In this document: positions 1 through 8,480 of the stretch, in pieces
Numbering within the stretch: position 1 is the first letter of the stretch
Layout of the letters: every line of letters starts with the position of its first letter
From: Kribbella solani
GTDB taxonomy: Bacteria > Actinomycetota > Actinomycetes > Propionibacteriales > Kribbellaceae
NCBI RefSeq assembly: GCF_014205295.1
Contig: NZ_JACHNF010000001.1
Span: forward strand, 558,001-622,000
Reading direction: 5' to 3'
DNA: 64,000 bases
Made by a program: the position numbers and the translations under genes
Notes under the pieces: generated by a model
Told to the model about the DNA's origin: nothing
The model's input: the letters and a program-made list of their open reading frames with translations, nothing else
Database searches by the model: none

Positions 1-6
1 TTAGCT

Positions 7-110
7 TGTACCTAAGGACAGGTAGTGGTGGGCGCCGCCCTAGCACACCTCAGCGTGAACGCGCCCATGCGTACAGCGTCTCGCAGGTGTACTACCTGTC
101 CTTAGGTACA
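7..110. repeat. Long inverted repeat, copy 1 (VPKDR-stop element)
   Basis: Positions 7-26 and 91-110 form a perfect 20-base inverted repeat around a 64-base spacer. The shared core GTACCTAAGGACAGGTAGT recurs as the arms of a second inverted repeat at 8460-8565. Read leftward, the right arm encodes Val-Pro-Lys-Asp-Arg-stop and closes the decayed lipoprotein frame at 92-413. The element could fold into a large hairpin and act as a bidirectional terminator, but there is no T-run. The left neighbour lies outside the window. Confidence 0.8.
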
Positions 111-413
111 GCATCCAGTCGCGCGATCGCCTTCGTCAGGAGCCGGGCAAAGGCGGCGTCCGACGGGATCGTGCGGTTGCCTCAACAACGTGCCGCCCCG
201 GGCGACGTACGCCGAGTACTCCCACGACTTCGGATCACGAGCATCGCCAGTACGCAGTACAACACCGTCCTTCAGCCCGTCCCGCGCCGGCTCACGCACC
301 ACCGAACAGGCTTCCGGCTCGTACGCCACCAACCCATCCGCCGCCAACCACCGTACGCCGTCGTCCGGCGGCTCTCGGCACAGCAAGACATCGTGCGCGG
401 ACCTGCCGGCGGG
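92..413 (-). pseudogene. Decayed tandem copy of the adjacent lipoprotein gene
   Basis: This stretch begins directly after the stop of the 414-1112 gene, in the same frame, and encodes a segment containing WEYSAYVARGGTLL. This matches DEYSAYIVRGGTVI near the C-terminus of the neighbour. A frame change near 160 is then needed to continue into DAAFARLLTKAIARLDAV, which matches DTTFTQLVTMAAARLDAA in the neighbour. The restored frame ends with VPKDR-stop supplied by the inverted repeat. There is no signal peptide and no start with a ribosome site. It is therefore a truncated, frameshifted paralogue, probably not translated. Confidence 0.7.
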
Positions 414-1112
414 TCACGGGCTTACCGCGGCATCTAGCCTTGCGGCGGCCATGGTTACGAGTTGGGTGAAGGTGGTATCGGTGAAGGATTCGCCGGAGGC
501 GCTGAGGTCGATGACGGTGCCGCCGCGCACTATGTACGCGCTGTACTCATCCGGGATCGCTTCGCCGTCCGGATCGCTCGACTTGGACCGTACGGCGAAC
601 ACTCCGGCCACTCCGGGCAAGGCCAGCCGCGTCGCCGTAAAGGTGTACTTTGCCTTGTCATTCGAGATCATCGTGTACCGCGAGCACTTCGGCAGCAGCG
701 CGGTCAGGTCCGGGATCAACGAGTCCAGCCGAGTCGGCCACGACCAGACAAGCTCGGTGACCGAACTGAACTTTTCTCTGCTGAAGTACTGCCCTCTCAC
801 CGCGGTCGTAGGCGTACCCAACAGATCAGTGGGATGCCGGAACGCCAGGCACTCCGGAGCGTCGTACTCCCCGCGATACCCCGGCGTCGGCTTCGGATCG
901 GCCGCCACGCCCCCGTCCCACCCCTTCGGGAAGTCGCGTACCAGCAACGCCGCCTTCGTCGCCTGCGCCATCGACAACGGCACGACCGGCTTCGTACTCG
1001 GCGTCCCCACCACCGGATCGATGTCGTCACCCGGCTGACCGGAACACGCCGCCACCGCAAACACCACGACCACCACCAGCCGCCGCATCACCCGCCCAAG
1101 CACCGAACGCAC
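414..1112 (-). CDS. Putative secreted lipoprotein, 232 aa
   Basis: The product starts with a short basic stretch, a run of valines and a lipobox-like VAAC (Cys near residue 23), so it is probably exported and lipid-anchored to the outer face of the membrane. The mature part shows no domain I can name; it ends with a conserved-looking EYSAYIVRGG segment that is repeated in the degenerate copy just downstream. The listed GTG start lies 4 bases after the stop of the L,D-transpeptidase-like gene, implying one transcript. An ATG at 1088 (MRRLVVVV) is an equally plausible start. Function unknown; the tandem copy suggests a duplicated surface protein family. Confidence 0.75.
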   Translation of the reverse strand: MRSVLGRVMRRLVVVVVFAVAACSGQPGDDIDPVVGTPSTKPVVPLSMAQATKAALLVRDFPKGWDGGVAADPKPTPGYRGEYDAPECLAFRHPTDLLGTPTTAVRGQYFSREKFSSVTELVWSWPTRLDSLIPDLTALLPKCSRYTMISNDKAKYTFTATRLALPGVAGVFAVRSKSSDPDGEAIPDEYSAYIVRGGTVIDLSASGESFTDTTFTQLVTMAAARLDAAVSP

Positions 1113-1116
1113 GCCG

Positions 1117-1947
1117 CTAGTACTCCCCGTAGACCTGGACCTTGGTGCCGAGCGGGGTGTCCTGGAAGATGTGGTGGATTTCGGGGCGGAGGACGCGTAC
1201 GCAGCGGTGGCTGGCCGGGTAGGGCTTGATCAGGGAGTTGACTCGGGAGCCGTGCAGGGCGATGCCGGGGCGGTCCTTGAGGAAGTACAGGGAGTCGTAC
1301 ATGTACGCGTCCTCGTACAGGCTGCTCTCGTGGGCGCCGGCCCATTTGCGCCAGACCTTGCCGGTGCGGTTCGGGGTCTCGTACCCGGGTGCGCCGGTGG
1401 AGATCCAGACGATCCGTTTGTAGGTGTTCCCCACGACCTGGTACAGGATCTGGCAGGTTTTGTTGACGTAGATGCCGGGGGAGCGGGTCGGTGCCGGACG
1501 TTTGGTTGCGTTGAGCACCGAATACGCGTCGTTCAGGGTCAGGCCGCCGCGGCTGACCGGCAGACCGTTGGTTTCGCGCCACGCGCACAATGCTTGCTTC
1601 GCGCGGGCGGTGATGTCACCGTCGATGTCGCCGACCGGGTACCCGAGTTTGTCGAGCTGCCGTTCCACCCGGAGCGCGTAGTACTCCGGCTTCTGCTTCA
1701 CCCGGGCCTTCGGAACGGCCGGCGTTGGCGTCGCGGTTGTCGGCGTCGGCTTGGCGCTCGGGGCAGTCGGCTTGGGCGTCGGGTTGACCGGCGTACTGGG
1801 TGCGCTGCCGGTGGATTGTTTCGGCGATGCCGACGGCTCGCTCGCGGCCACGTCCGAACAGCCCGCGAGTACGACCGGCAGCAGGATGGCACCGGCAACG
1901 AGAGCACGTCGACGCGACACGGGAACCCCTCTCCTCAGCAGTTTCAA
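1117..1947 (-). CDS. L,D-transpeptidase (YkuD-like) lipoprotein with peptidoglycan-binding domain
   Basis: The N-terminus has a twin-arginine-like SRRRALVAG followed by the lipobox VLAGC, then a Pro/Thr/Ala-rich linker to about residue 90. A helical segment with LDKLGYPVGDIDG resembles a PG_binding_1 domain. The C-terminal half carries the L,D-transpeptidase signature: a His in ALHGS and, downstream, SHRCVRV with the expected catalytic Cys. Enzymes of this family make 3-3 cross-links in peptidoglycan or attach proteins to it; here the enzyme would act outside the membrane. Alternative starts (GTG within RRGVPVS) exist. It is followed after 4 bases by the unknown lipoprotein gene. Confidence 0.85.
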   Translation of the reverse strand: MKLLRRGVPVSRRRALVAGAILLPVVLAGCSDVAASEPSASPKQSTGSAPSTPVNPTPKPTAPSAKPTPTTATPTPAVPKARVKQKPEYYALRVERQLDKLGYPVGDIDGDITARAKQALCAWRETNGLPVSRGGLTLNDAYSVLNATKRPAPTRSPGIYVNKTCQILYQVVGNTYKRIVWISTGAPGYETPNRTGKVWRKWAGAHESSLYEDAYMYDSLYFLKDRPGIALHGSRVNSLIKPYPASHRCVRVLRPEIHHIFQDTPLGTKVQVYGEY

Positions 1948-1991
1948 TGTCGCAGAGGTACGGCCGTTGAGCGCGCAGCGACCCGCCGAGA

Positions 1992-2564
1992 CTAGTCCGC
2001 CAGAGGTCCCCGGACCGACCCTGATCCGGTTCCCGTCACCGAACCGTTGCCGAGCTCGGGCGCCGGATCGTCCCGCAATCTGCTGTACAGGTACCCGTCG
2101 CGCATCCGCCCGCCCCGGAACTCACAACCCCGGATGACCGCTTCGAGCTGGAAACCCGCTTTTTCCAGGGCTTTCTGCTCGGCATGGTTCTCCGGGTGCG
2201 TCGCCGCCTGCACCCGGTACACCGCCGTGTGCTCGAACAGGTACGCCGTCAGCATTGCCTGCGCCCGCCACCCGATCCCACGCCCACGATGCTCGGGCAG
2301 CAACGCGATCCCGATCTCCCAGTAGTTCGTGCGGCCGTCGAACGTACCCGACCGCCAACTCACGAACCCCGCGGTGTCGGCGCCGGCGACCACCATCAAC
2401 CGCCCGCCGTCCGCGCCGAGAAACCCGTCCACCGCGTACTGCCGGCCGGGCGCCTGCGCGTCCCGGAACCCGTTCCAGTCCAGCCCGACCAGCCCTGGCT
2501 CGACCGCGAACCGCCGGAACAACCCCAGATCAGCTTCCCCGACAGGCCTCAACACAACATCCAC
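1992..2564 (-). CDS. GNAT family N-acetyltransferase (RimJ-like)
   Basis: From a GTG start the product reads VDVVLRPVGEADLGLF, the usual opening of a RimJ/RimL-type acetyltransferase. The acetyl-CoA loop is visible as LLPEHRGRGIGWRAQ, followed by ATHPENHAEQKALEKAGF, the typical strand-helix that closes the fold. A longer open frame upstream lacks family features, so I chose this start. The acceptor substrate cannot be told from sequence; relatives acetylate protein N-termini, antibiotics or small amines. It stands alone, downstream of an unrelated small gene on the same strand. Confidence 0.85.
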   Translation of the reverse strand: MDVVLRPVGEADLGLFRRFAVEPGLVGLDWNGFRDAQAPGRQYAVDGFLGADGGRLMVVAGADTAGFVSWRSGTFDGRTNYWEIGIALLPEHRGRGIGWRAQAMLTAYLFEHTAVYRVQAATHPENHAEQKALEKAGFQLEAVIRGCEFRGGRMRDGYLYSRLRDDPAPELGNGSVTGTGSGSVRGPLAD

Positions 2565-2643
2565 ACCCGCCAGCGTAGGCCCGCCGAGTGCCACACCCGA
2601 TCTACTCCGACCACGTGGAGTTCTACCGCGCGCGGGGGGAGTA

Positions 2644-3060
2644 CTAAAGGCCGAGGTCGCGGAGGAACTCTGGCTTGTACGCCTGCAGGACGACGTACCG
2701 CGGGTCGGGTACCTCCATGTCCGCGTTCTTCGCCGCGTCACCGGCGGCATCATGCGGTCCGACCGGAACACTCGGATCGGTCCAGTCCTGCTCGGCCGGG
2801 TTCCACCGGGTGATCGTGTACGTCGCCGCGAGCTGATCGGCGGACACCAGGTCCTTGGCGGTCCGCTCAGCTTCCCGCGCGTCCTCCAGCGTGTGCGTGT
2901 ACATCAGCATCCGATGCCCGTCCCGAGTCACCGTCACCTGACTCCCGAGCCGCTTCTGCGCGTCATCATCCAGATCCAGCGCCCGCAACCGCTCCCACAC
3001 CGTCAACCCGTGCTCCACACTCCCGAGCACAACCTCGACCCGAAACTCCTCATCCGCCAT
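2644..3060 (-). CDS. Hypothetical protein, 138 aa
   Basis: A clean ATG frame (MADEEFRVEVVLGS) with the codon bias of its neighbours. The sequence is soluble, acidic and mixed alpha/beta, with the stretch GHRMLMYTHTLEDAREAERTAK in its middle; no signal peptide, membrane segment or catalytic motif was found. It lies divergent to the LysR regulator at 3160, with about 100 bases between the two starts, and its stop is 80 bases before the GNAT start. I do not recognise the family. Confidence 0.75.
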   Translation of the reverse strand: MADEEFRVEVVLGSVEHGLTVWERLRALDLDDDAQKRLGSQVTVTRDGHRMLMYTHTLEDAREAERTAKDLVSADQLAATYTITRWNPAEQDWTDPSVPVGPHDAAGDAAKNADMEVPDPRYVVLQAYKPEFLRDLGL

Positions 3061-3159
3061 GAGCCCACCCTACCGAGCGCCGGGCGATGCTCTGGACAGC
3101 GACGCCTGAGAGGTAGAAGAGGTGAATCGAAAAGTTTCGATCGACTACAGTTCTTAGTT

Positions 3160-4047
3160 ATGGAGCTGAGGCACTTGGAACATTTTGTTGCGGTGGCCGA
3201 GGAGAAGCACTTCACGCGGGCCGCGGAGGCGATGTCGATCTCGCAGTCCGGGTTGTCGGCGTCGATCCGGGCGCTGGAGCGGGAGCTTCGGGCGTCGTTG
3301 TTCGTCCGGAACACCCGGAGCGTCGAGCTGACCGAGGCCGGGCGGGCGTTGTTGTGCGAAGGGCGGCGCGCGCTGGCCGCCGCCGAGGCCGCGAAGGACG
3401 CGGTGGCCGCGGTGCAGGGGTTGTTGCGCGGGCATTTGACCGTTGGGCTCGAGCAGTGCCTCGGCGTGGTCGACGTACCGGCGCTGCTGGCGAAATTCCG
3501 GTCCGCGTACCCGGGCGTGGAGATCGAGGTACGCCAGGCCGGTTCGACGCCGATGCTTGACGAACTGGCGTCCGGACGGCTCGATGTCGCGTTCGTCGCC
3601 ACGGCCGGCGACCCGGTCGACGGGCTCGATCTGCGGCCGTTGTCGCGTGAGTCGATGGTGCTGGTGTGTTCGCCGGGTCATCGCCTCGCCAAGTCCAGTG
3701 GTGTGCCGCTCGAAGAGCTCGCGGGCGAGTCCTTCGTCGACTTCGATCCGACGTGGGGAGCGCGCGCGATCTCGGACCGGGCGTTCACGACGGCCGGCGT
3801 CGCGCATCCGGTGACGATCGAGGTGAACGACGTACACACGCTGCTCGCCCTGGTAGCGCATGACCTCGGCGTCGCGCTCGTACCCGAACGAATCGCGGCC
3901 AAGCGCGGCGATCACGTCACGGTGTCACTGGCTCCCGGGGCCGCCGCCGACTGGCAGGTCTCGGTGGCCGTACCCACCGGCCCCGCCGCGTCCCTCGCCG
4001 CCGACGCACTCATCGGCATGCTGCCGACGACAGCAGGCAATTGCTAA
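3160..4047 (+). CDS. LysR-type transcriptional regulator
   Basis: 295 aa. The N-terminus MELRHLEHFVAVAEEKHFTRAAEAM continues into the winged helix-turn-helix of LysR regulators (residues 1-60) with the linker helix after it; residues 90-290 form the two-lobed co-inducer domain (GHLTVGLEQCLG onward). The family usually activates a divergent or nearby gene in response to a small ligand. The divergent neighbour here is the unknown 138-aa gene; the aldo/keto reductase downstream is on the opposite strand. An AT-rich stretch (3129-3158) directly before the ATG is a likely promoter and self-binding site. Confidence 0.9.
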   Translation: MELRHLEHFVAVAEEKHFTRAAEAMSISQSGLSASIRALERELRASLFVRNTRSVELTEAGRALLCEGRRALAAAEAAKDAVAAVQGLLRGHLTVGLEQCLGVVDVPALLAKFRSAYPGVEIEVRQAGSTPMLDELASGRLDVAFVATAGDPVDGLDLRPLSRESMVLVCSPGHRLAKSSGVPLEELAGESFVDFDPTWGARAISDRAFTTAGVAHPVTIEVNDVHTLLALVAHDLGVALVPERIAAKRGDHVTVSLAPGAAADWQVSVAVPTGPAASLAADALIGMLPTTAGNC

Positions 4048-4120
4048 GCCGGCAACGCCAGCCGGTACGGACCGCCTGGTCCGCGATGCCGCACCAGCTG
4101 GTTTGCGCTGCCTGTGACGG

Positions 4121-5095
4121 TTACCAGGCGTAGTCCTCGGGGGCGGTCTTGTAGCCCGGGAAGATTTCGTCGAGCCGGGCGAGCGCGGCGTCGTCCAGTT
4201 TGATGTCGACGGCGCGTACCGCCGACTCCAACTGCTCCAGTGTGCGCGGTCCGACAATCGGACCAGTCACCGCCGGCTGGTGCAGCAGCCAGGCCAGCGC
4301 CAGTTCACCCGGTTCGTGCCCAAGTTCATCCGCGTACGCCTCGTACTGCTCGATCCGCGGACGCAGCCGGTCCAGCGTTTCCTTCGCGCGACCCTCCAGC
4401 CGCCGTACGCCCTCGTTCGCCTTGCGGATCACGCCACCGAGCAATCCACCGTGCAAAGGCGACCACGGAATCACGCCCAGCCCGTATGCCTGCGCCGCCG
4501 GAATCAATTCGCGTTCGACATCGCGCTGAATCAGGTTGTACAGCGACTGCTCACTGACCAGCCCATTGAAGTTCCGCCGCGCCGCCGCCTCCTGGGCCTG
4601 CACAATATGCCATCCGGCGAAATTGCTCGACCCCGCGTACAGCACCTTCCCCTGCTGCACGGCGATCTCCATCGCCTGCCAGATCTCGTCCCACGGCGTA
4701 TTCCGATCGACATGATGGAACTGGTACAGATCCACGTAATCCGTCCGCAGCCGCCGCAACGACGCGTCCAGCGCCCGCCGAATATTCAACGCCGACAACC
4801 GGCTGGTGTTCGGCCAGTCCACCCCCATCTCCCCGTACACCTTGGTAGCCAGCACCGTCTTCTCCCGATTCTGCCCACCCTTCGCGAACCACTCCCCGAT
4901 AATCTCCTCGGTCCGCCCCGGATAAACAGCACGCCCATACCCATTGGCCGTATCAAAGAAATTGATCCCCACCCCATGCGCCACATCCATAATCCGATGC
5001 GCATCCCCCACCTCGGTATGAGTCCCAAAATTCATAGTCCCAAGCACAATCCGCCCAACCGACAACCCCGAACGCCCAAGCTGAGTGAAGTCCAT
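4121..5095 (-). CDS. Aldo/keto reductase
   Basis: 324 aa, normal length for the family. The (beta/alpha)8 barrel reductase tetrad is visible: Asp and Tyr in FFDTANGYG, Lys in VLATKVYGEMG, His in LYQFHHVDR. The C-terminal NADPH-binding portion includes GPIVGPRTLEQLE. It resembles the YajO/Tas-like branch that reduces aldehydes and ketones with NADPH; the real substrate is unknown. The start MDFTQLGRSGLSVGRIVLG is the standard one. Its neighbours do not form an obvious pathway. Confidence 0.92.
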   Translation of the reverse strand: MDFTQLGRSGLSVGRIVLGTMNFGTHTEVGDAHRIMDVAHGVGINFFDTANGYGRAVYPGRTEEIIGEWFAKGGQNREKTVLATKVYGEMGVDWPNTSRLSALNIRRALDASLRRLRTDYVDLYQFHHVDRNTPWDEIWQAMEIAVQQGKVLYAGSSNFAGWHIVQAQEAAARRNFNGLVSEQSLYNLIQRDVERELIPAAQAYGLGVIPWSPLHGGLLGGVIRKANEGVRRLEGRAKETLDRLRPRIEQYEAYADELGHEPGELALAWLLHQPAVTGPIVGPRTLEQLESAVRAVDIKLDDAALARLDEIFPGYKTAPEDYAW

Positions 5096-5227
5096 ACCCC
5101 CAGCTCACCTCAGCGGGCCAGCGGATGCCAACAGTAAGATCCACTGACTCTCATCGCTCCGCCTTCTCAATCTGTCGGTGAGCTTTGGTTGAATGAGGCT
5201 TCTGCCGCCGCTAGGGAGGACGATCCG

Positions 5228-6205
5228 TTGGATGCATGGCCGTTGGTACCCGGTGATCTGACATCGAGACGTGAGCTGGTCGAGCTAGTTGGGGGTAGCC
5301 GGTTCGGCGGTATCGAGCCCTCCGGTAAGACCCCGAACGTGCTGATCTACTCCGACCGGTCGGTCAGCGGGGAGTTCGGTTACGACTACGACGGCTGGGT
5401 CGAGGACGAGCCGCTGTACCTGTACACCGGCGAAGGCTCGGTCGGAGAGCAGGGTTTCAAGCGCGGAAACCGTGCCATCCGTGATCACCACGACGCCGGC
5501 CGGTCGCTGCGCCTGTTCATTGCGGACGGCACGCTGGAGGGAAGCACTGGCAAGGCGCAGCGCTACATCGGTGAGTTCGAAGTCGACCGCGAGCTGAAGT
5601 ACGTACCGGGGCAGGCGCTTGATAGGCAAGGAGTGATGCGCTCGGTAATCGTCTTCAGGCTGCTGCCAATTGGCGAGGTGCTCCGCCGACCCGAGGATGC
5701 CAGCGAGTACCCAGATCCTCGACATGGCGCTGCGCCAGCAGTTGCCTCGACGATGGGACTTGAGCCTGACCTACTCGTCAATGGGGTCGCCCTGGAGGTC
5801 GTTGGAGCGAGCGAGTACGGGGTTAAGGCGACGTCCGCGACGATCGCAGTCCGGCGTGAAGCCGAGCTGATGGCGCGCTTTCAGGCCGCGCTTGAGAGCC
5901 AGGGGCACGAGGTCGGCCGGTATTCGTTGCGGCCGCCCGGCGAGGTGCGGAAGCTGTACACGGATCTGTATGACTTCACCGACGAAGTCCTATACGAGGC
6001 GAAAGCAAGCTCGACTCGTGAGGCGGTGCGGATGGCGATCGGGCAGCTTTTCGACTACTCGCGCCACCTGCCGAACCTCCATGCCAACGCCGTTCTGCTG
6101 CCGAGTCGGCCAAGCGACGACCTCATGTCACTCCTCGACTCAGTCAGCATCGGCTGCACGTACGAGGAGAACTCCCGCTTCGTCACCGTCTCCAACGCGC
6201 GATAG
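5228..6205 (+). CDS. Solitary modification-dependent restriction enzyme (SRA-like + PD-(D/E)XK nuclease)
   Basis: 325 aa from a TTG start preceded by AGGGAGGA at 5213-5220; a longer frame from 5189 exists but lacks that site. Residues about 10-155 (GGIEPSGKTPNVLIYSD, GYDYDGW, YLYTGEGSVGEQGF) resemble the SRA-like domain of ScoMcrA-type type IV enzymes, which recognise modified DNA bases by base flipping. Residues about 205-325 look like a PD-(D/E)XK nuclease: Asp246-252 region, Glu257-Ala-Lys259 and Gln273-Tyr277. No methyltransferase or specificity subunit is nearby, as expected for an enzyme that attacks foreign modified DNA. Family assignment is from motif memory; the exact recognised base is unknown. 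Confidence 0.75.
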   Translation: MDAWPLVPGDLTSRRELVELVGGSRFGGIEPSGKTPNVLIYSDRSVSGEFGYDYDGWVEDEPLYLYTGEGSVGEQGFKRGNRAIRDHHDAGRSLRLFIADGTLEGSTGKAQRYIGEFEVDRELKYVPGQALDRQGVMRSVIVFRLLPIGEVLRRPEDASEYPDPRHGAAPAVASTMGLEPDLLVNGVALEVVGASEYGVKATSATIAVRREAELMARFQAALESQGHEVGRYSLRPPGEVRKLYTDLYDFTDEVLYEAKASSTREAVRMAIGQLFDYSRHLPNLHANAVLLPSRPSDDLMSLLDSVSIGCTYEENSRFVTVSNAR

Positions 6206-6284
6206 TCACGAGCCCCGGCGCCCCGGCGCCCCGGCGTGCCGAAGCGCCGGCGCGGTGGGCCGGCGCTTCTTCGGGGGGCGGGGT

Positions 6285-7415
6285 TCAGCGGGTGTGGAAG
6301 AAGGTTCGGAGGTCGGTTACTACGTCGGTGGGGCGTTCGAGGGCGGCGAAGTGGCCGCCGGTGGGGAAGGTGGTCCAGTGGGTGATGTTGGAGTTGTCGC
6401 GGTCGGCGAGGGGGCGGATGGTTTTGAAGTCGTCGGCGAAGACGGCTACGCCGGTGCGGGCGTGGTTGAGTTGGGGTTCGGCGCCGGCGTTGGCTTCTTC
6501 GTAGTGGTAGCGGCCGGCGGCGGCTGAGGTGTTGGTGAACCAGTAGAGGGAGACCTCGGTGAGGATCTGCTCGGGGGTGACCAGGCTGGTGCCGTTGCCG
6601 AAGTTGTTGAAGAGTTCGTTCCAGGCGAGCTGGCCGACGGGGGAATCGGAGATGCCGACGGCGACGGTTTGCGGGCGGGTGGAGTTGATCGCGTTGTAGC
6701 CGCCGACGGACTGGAACCACTTCAGGTGTTCGAGCGCCGCGTAGTCCTCGGGCGTGAACTTCTCGAACTCGGCCGGGTCGCCCGACGGGAACGAGAAGAG
6801 CTGAAGGACGTGCAGGCCGAGGAAGCCTTCGGGGTTCAGTACGCCGAGTTCACGCGAGACCATCGCGCCGCCGTCGGAGCCGTGCGTTCCGTACGAGTTG
6901 TAGCCGAGGCGCCGCATCAGCTTGTCGAACGTACGAGCGACGCGGGCCATCGTCCAGCCACGGTCCACCAGCGGCGTACTGAATCCGAACCCGGGGATCG
7001 ACGGTACGACCACCGAGAACGCGTCCGCCTCGTCGCCACCGTACGCGGCCGGGTCGGTGAGCGGGCCGATCATGTCCAGGAAGTCGACGAACGAACCCGG
7101 GTACGTGTGGATCAGCAGCAGCGGCGTCGCGTTGGCCACCTTGGACGGTACGTGGATGAAGTGCACGGTCTGGTCGTCGATCTCGGTGAGGTAGTGCGGG
7201 AACGCGTTCATCCGCTCCTCCTGCGCGCGCCAGTCGAAGTTGTGCTGCCAGCGGTCGACCATCTCGCTCAGGTACTGGTTCGGCGTGCCGTAGTCCCAGT
7301 TGTCGCCGGGCGCCGGCTTGGGCAGCCGCGTACGGGCGAGGCGCGACTGCAGATCGTCCAGGTCGGCCTGGTCGATGTTGACGGTGAAGGGCCGGATGCT
7401 CTCGTTCGTGTTCAT
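6285..7415 (-). CDS. Epoxide hydrolase (alpha/beta hydrolase with EHN domain)
   Basis: 376 aa from ATG (MNTNESIRPFTVNI). Residues 1-105 match the N-terminal epoxide hydrolase domain (DLQSRLARTRLP, WDYG). The hydrolase core follows with HTYPGSF as the oxyanion segment and HGSDGG carrying the nucleophilic Asp; the catalytic His is in TGGHFAALE near the end. Such enzymes open epoxides to diols in the cytoplasm. The gene is divergent from a WYL regulator with 54 bases between starts, so that regulator probably controls it. Confidence 0.9.
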   Translation of the reverse strand: MNTNESIRPFTVNIDQADLDDLQSRLARTRLPKPAPGDNWDYGTPNQYLSEMVDRWQHNFDWRAQEERMNAFPHYLTEIDDQTVHFIHVPSKVANATPLLLIHTYPGSFVDFLDMIGPLTDPAAYGGDEADAFSVVVPSIPGFGFSTPLVDRGWTMARVARTFDKLMRRLGYNSYGTHGSDGGAMVSRELGVLNPEGFLGLHVLQLFSFPSGDPAEFEKFTPEDYAALEHLKWFQSVGGYNAINSTRPQTVAVGISDSPVGQLAWNELFNNFGNGTSLVTPEQILTEVSLYWFTNTSAAAGRYHYEEANAGAEPQLNHARTGVAVFADDFKTIRPLADRDNSNITHWTTFPTGGHFAALERPTDVVTDLRTFFHTR

Positions 7416-7436
7416 GGCTCTACCGTAGAATCCGTA

Positions 7437-7455
7437 TAGGAACATTAGATTCCTA
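7437..7455. promoter_or_regulatory. Inverted repeat between epoxide hydrolase and WYL regulator
   Basis: TAGGAA (7437-7442) and TTCCTA (7450-7455) are a 6-7-6 inverted repeat in a short AT-rich gap between two divergent starts. It overlaps the expected promoter zone of both genes and is a good candidate operator for the WYL protein. This is inference; no binding data can be read from sequence. Confidence 0.45.
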
Positions 7456-7469
7456 ATTGGGAGATTGAT

Positions 7470-8480
7470 TTGCTAGAGACTTCGCAGCGGTTGCTGGCCC
7501 TGCTCGCGTTGCTCCAGACCCGGCCGGCCTGGACCGGTACCGAGCTGGCGGGGCGGCTCGACGTGAGTACGCGGACGATCCGCAACGACATTGACCGGTT
7601 GCGCGAGCTCGGGTACCCGGTGGACGCGACGCGCGGACCGGCCGGGCACTACCAGCTGGGCGCCGGCGCGAAGCTGCCGCCGTTGTTGCTGGACGACGAG
7701 GAGGCGGTGGCGGTCGCGGTCGGTCTGCGTACGGGCACCGGCGTCGTCGGCCTGGGCGAGAGCAGCGCCCGGGCACTGACCAAGCTCCAGCAGGTACTTC
7801 CGCATCGCCTGCAACGCCAGGTGAACGCGATCAACTCGGCGATGGAGAAAGGCCCTGACAACACCCGATCGAACGTCGACGCCCCGGAGATCGATCCTGG
7901 CGTACTGGCCACGATCGCGGCGTGCATCCGGGACGAACATTACCTGCGCTTCGAATACGTCGTACCCGATGGTGTGTCGATGTGGAAGGCGGGATCGAGC
8001 GTCACGCAGGAGCTGCCGATCCTGGTCGAGCCGTACCGGCTGGTGAGTTGGCACGGGTACTGGCATCTCGTCGCACGGGACGAGCAGGCGGAGTGGCGTA
8101 CGTACCGGGTCGACTGGATGTCGTTGCGGATGGCAACAGGCCGGCGGTACCGGCCGCGGCCGATGGTCGACGACGCGTACACCGATTTCGTGCTTCGGGA
8201 CGTGGCGTCGGCGGGATGGAAGGTGCATGCGCGGATCACCGTGTACGCGCCGGCGGCGGAGGTGGTGTCGCGCATCCATGCCGCGGTCGGGGTGGTCGAG
8301 TCGGTTGACGAGAACACCAGCGTGCTGGTGACCGGAGCCGACTCGCTGGAGCTGATCGCCGTGTACATCGGGATGCTGGGCCTGGATTTCCGGGTCGACG
8401 GCCCGCCCGGGCTGATCGCGCATCTTGAGGTGGTGGGGAACAGGTACTTGCGGGCGATTGGCGTACCTAAGGACAGGTAG
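7470..8480 (+). CDS. WYL-domain transcriptional regulator (YafY/DeoR-like)
   Basis: 336 aa from a TTG start, with GGGAG eight bases upstream. Residues 1-60 form an HTH_11 winged helix (TGTELAGRLDVSTRTIRNDIDRLRELGYPV); residues about 145-320 carry the WYL ligand-sensing domain (LRFEYVVPDG, WHGYWHLVARDEQ, WRTYRVDWM). Family members repress or activate neighbouring genes in response to nucleotides or small ligands. The divergent epoxide hydrolase is the obvious target. The last residues, GVPKDR, are encoded by one arm of a long inverted repeat, so the C-terminal tail appears recently acquired. Confidence 0.9.
   Translation: MLETSQRLLALLALLQTRPAWTGTELAGRLDVSTRTIRNDIDRLRELGYPVDATRGPAGHYQLGAGAKLPPLLLDDEEAVAVAVGLRTGTGVVGLGESSARALTKLQQVLPHRLQRQVNAINSAMEKGPDNTRSNVDAPEIDPGVLATIAACIRDEHYLRFEYVVPDGVSMWKAGSSVTQELPILVEPYRLVSWHGYWHLVARDEQAEWRTYRVDWMSLRMATGRRYRPRPMVDDAYTDFVLRDVASAGWKVHARITVYAPAAEVVSRIHAAVGVVESVDENTSVLVTGADSLELIAVYIGMLGLDFRVDGPPGLIAHLEVVGNRYLRAIGVPKDR

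Noticed and set aside
2329..4047. 572-aa plus-strand open frame that includes the LysR regulator
   Set aside because: Its first 277 codons have no family features and overlap two leftward genes; the LysR start at 3160 fits the family.
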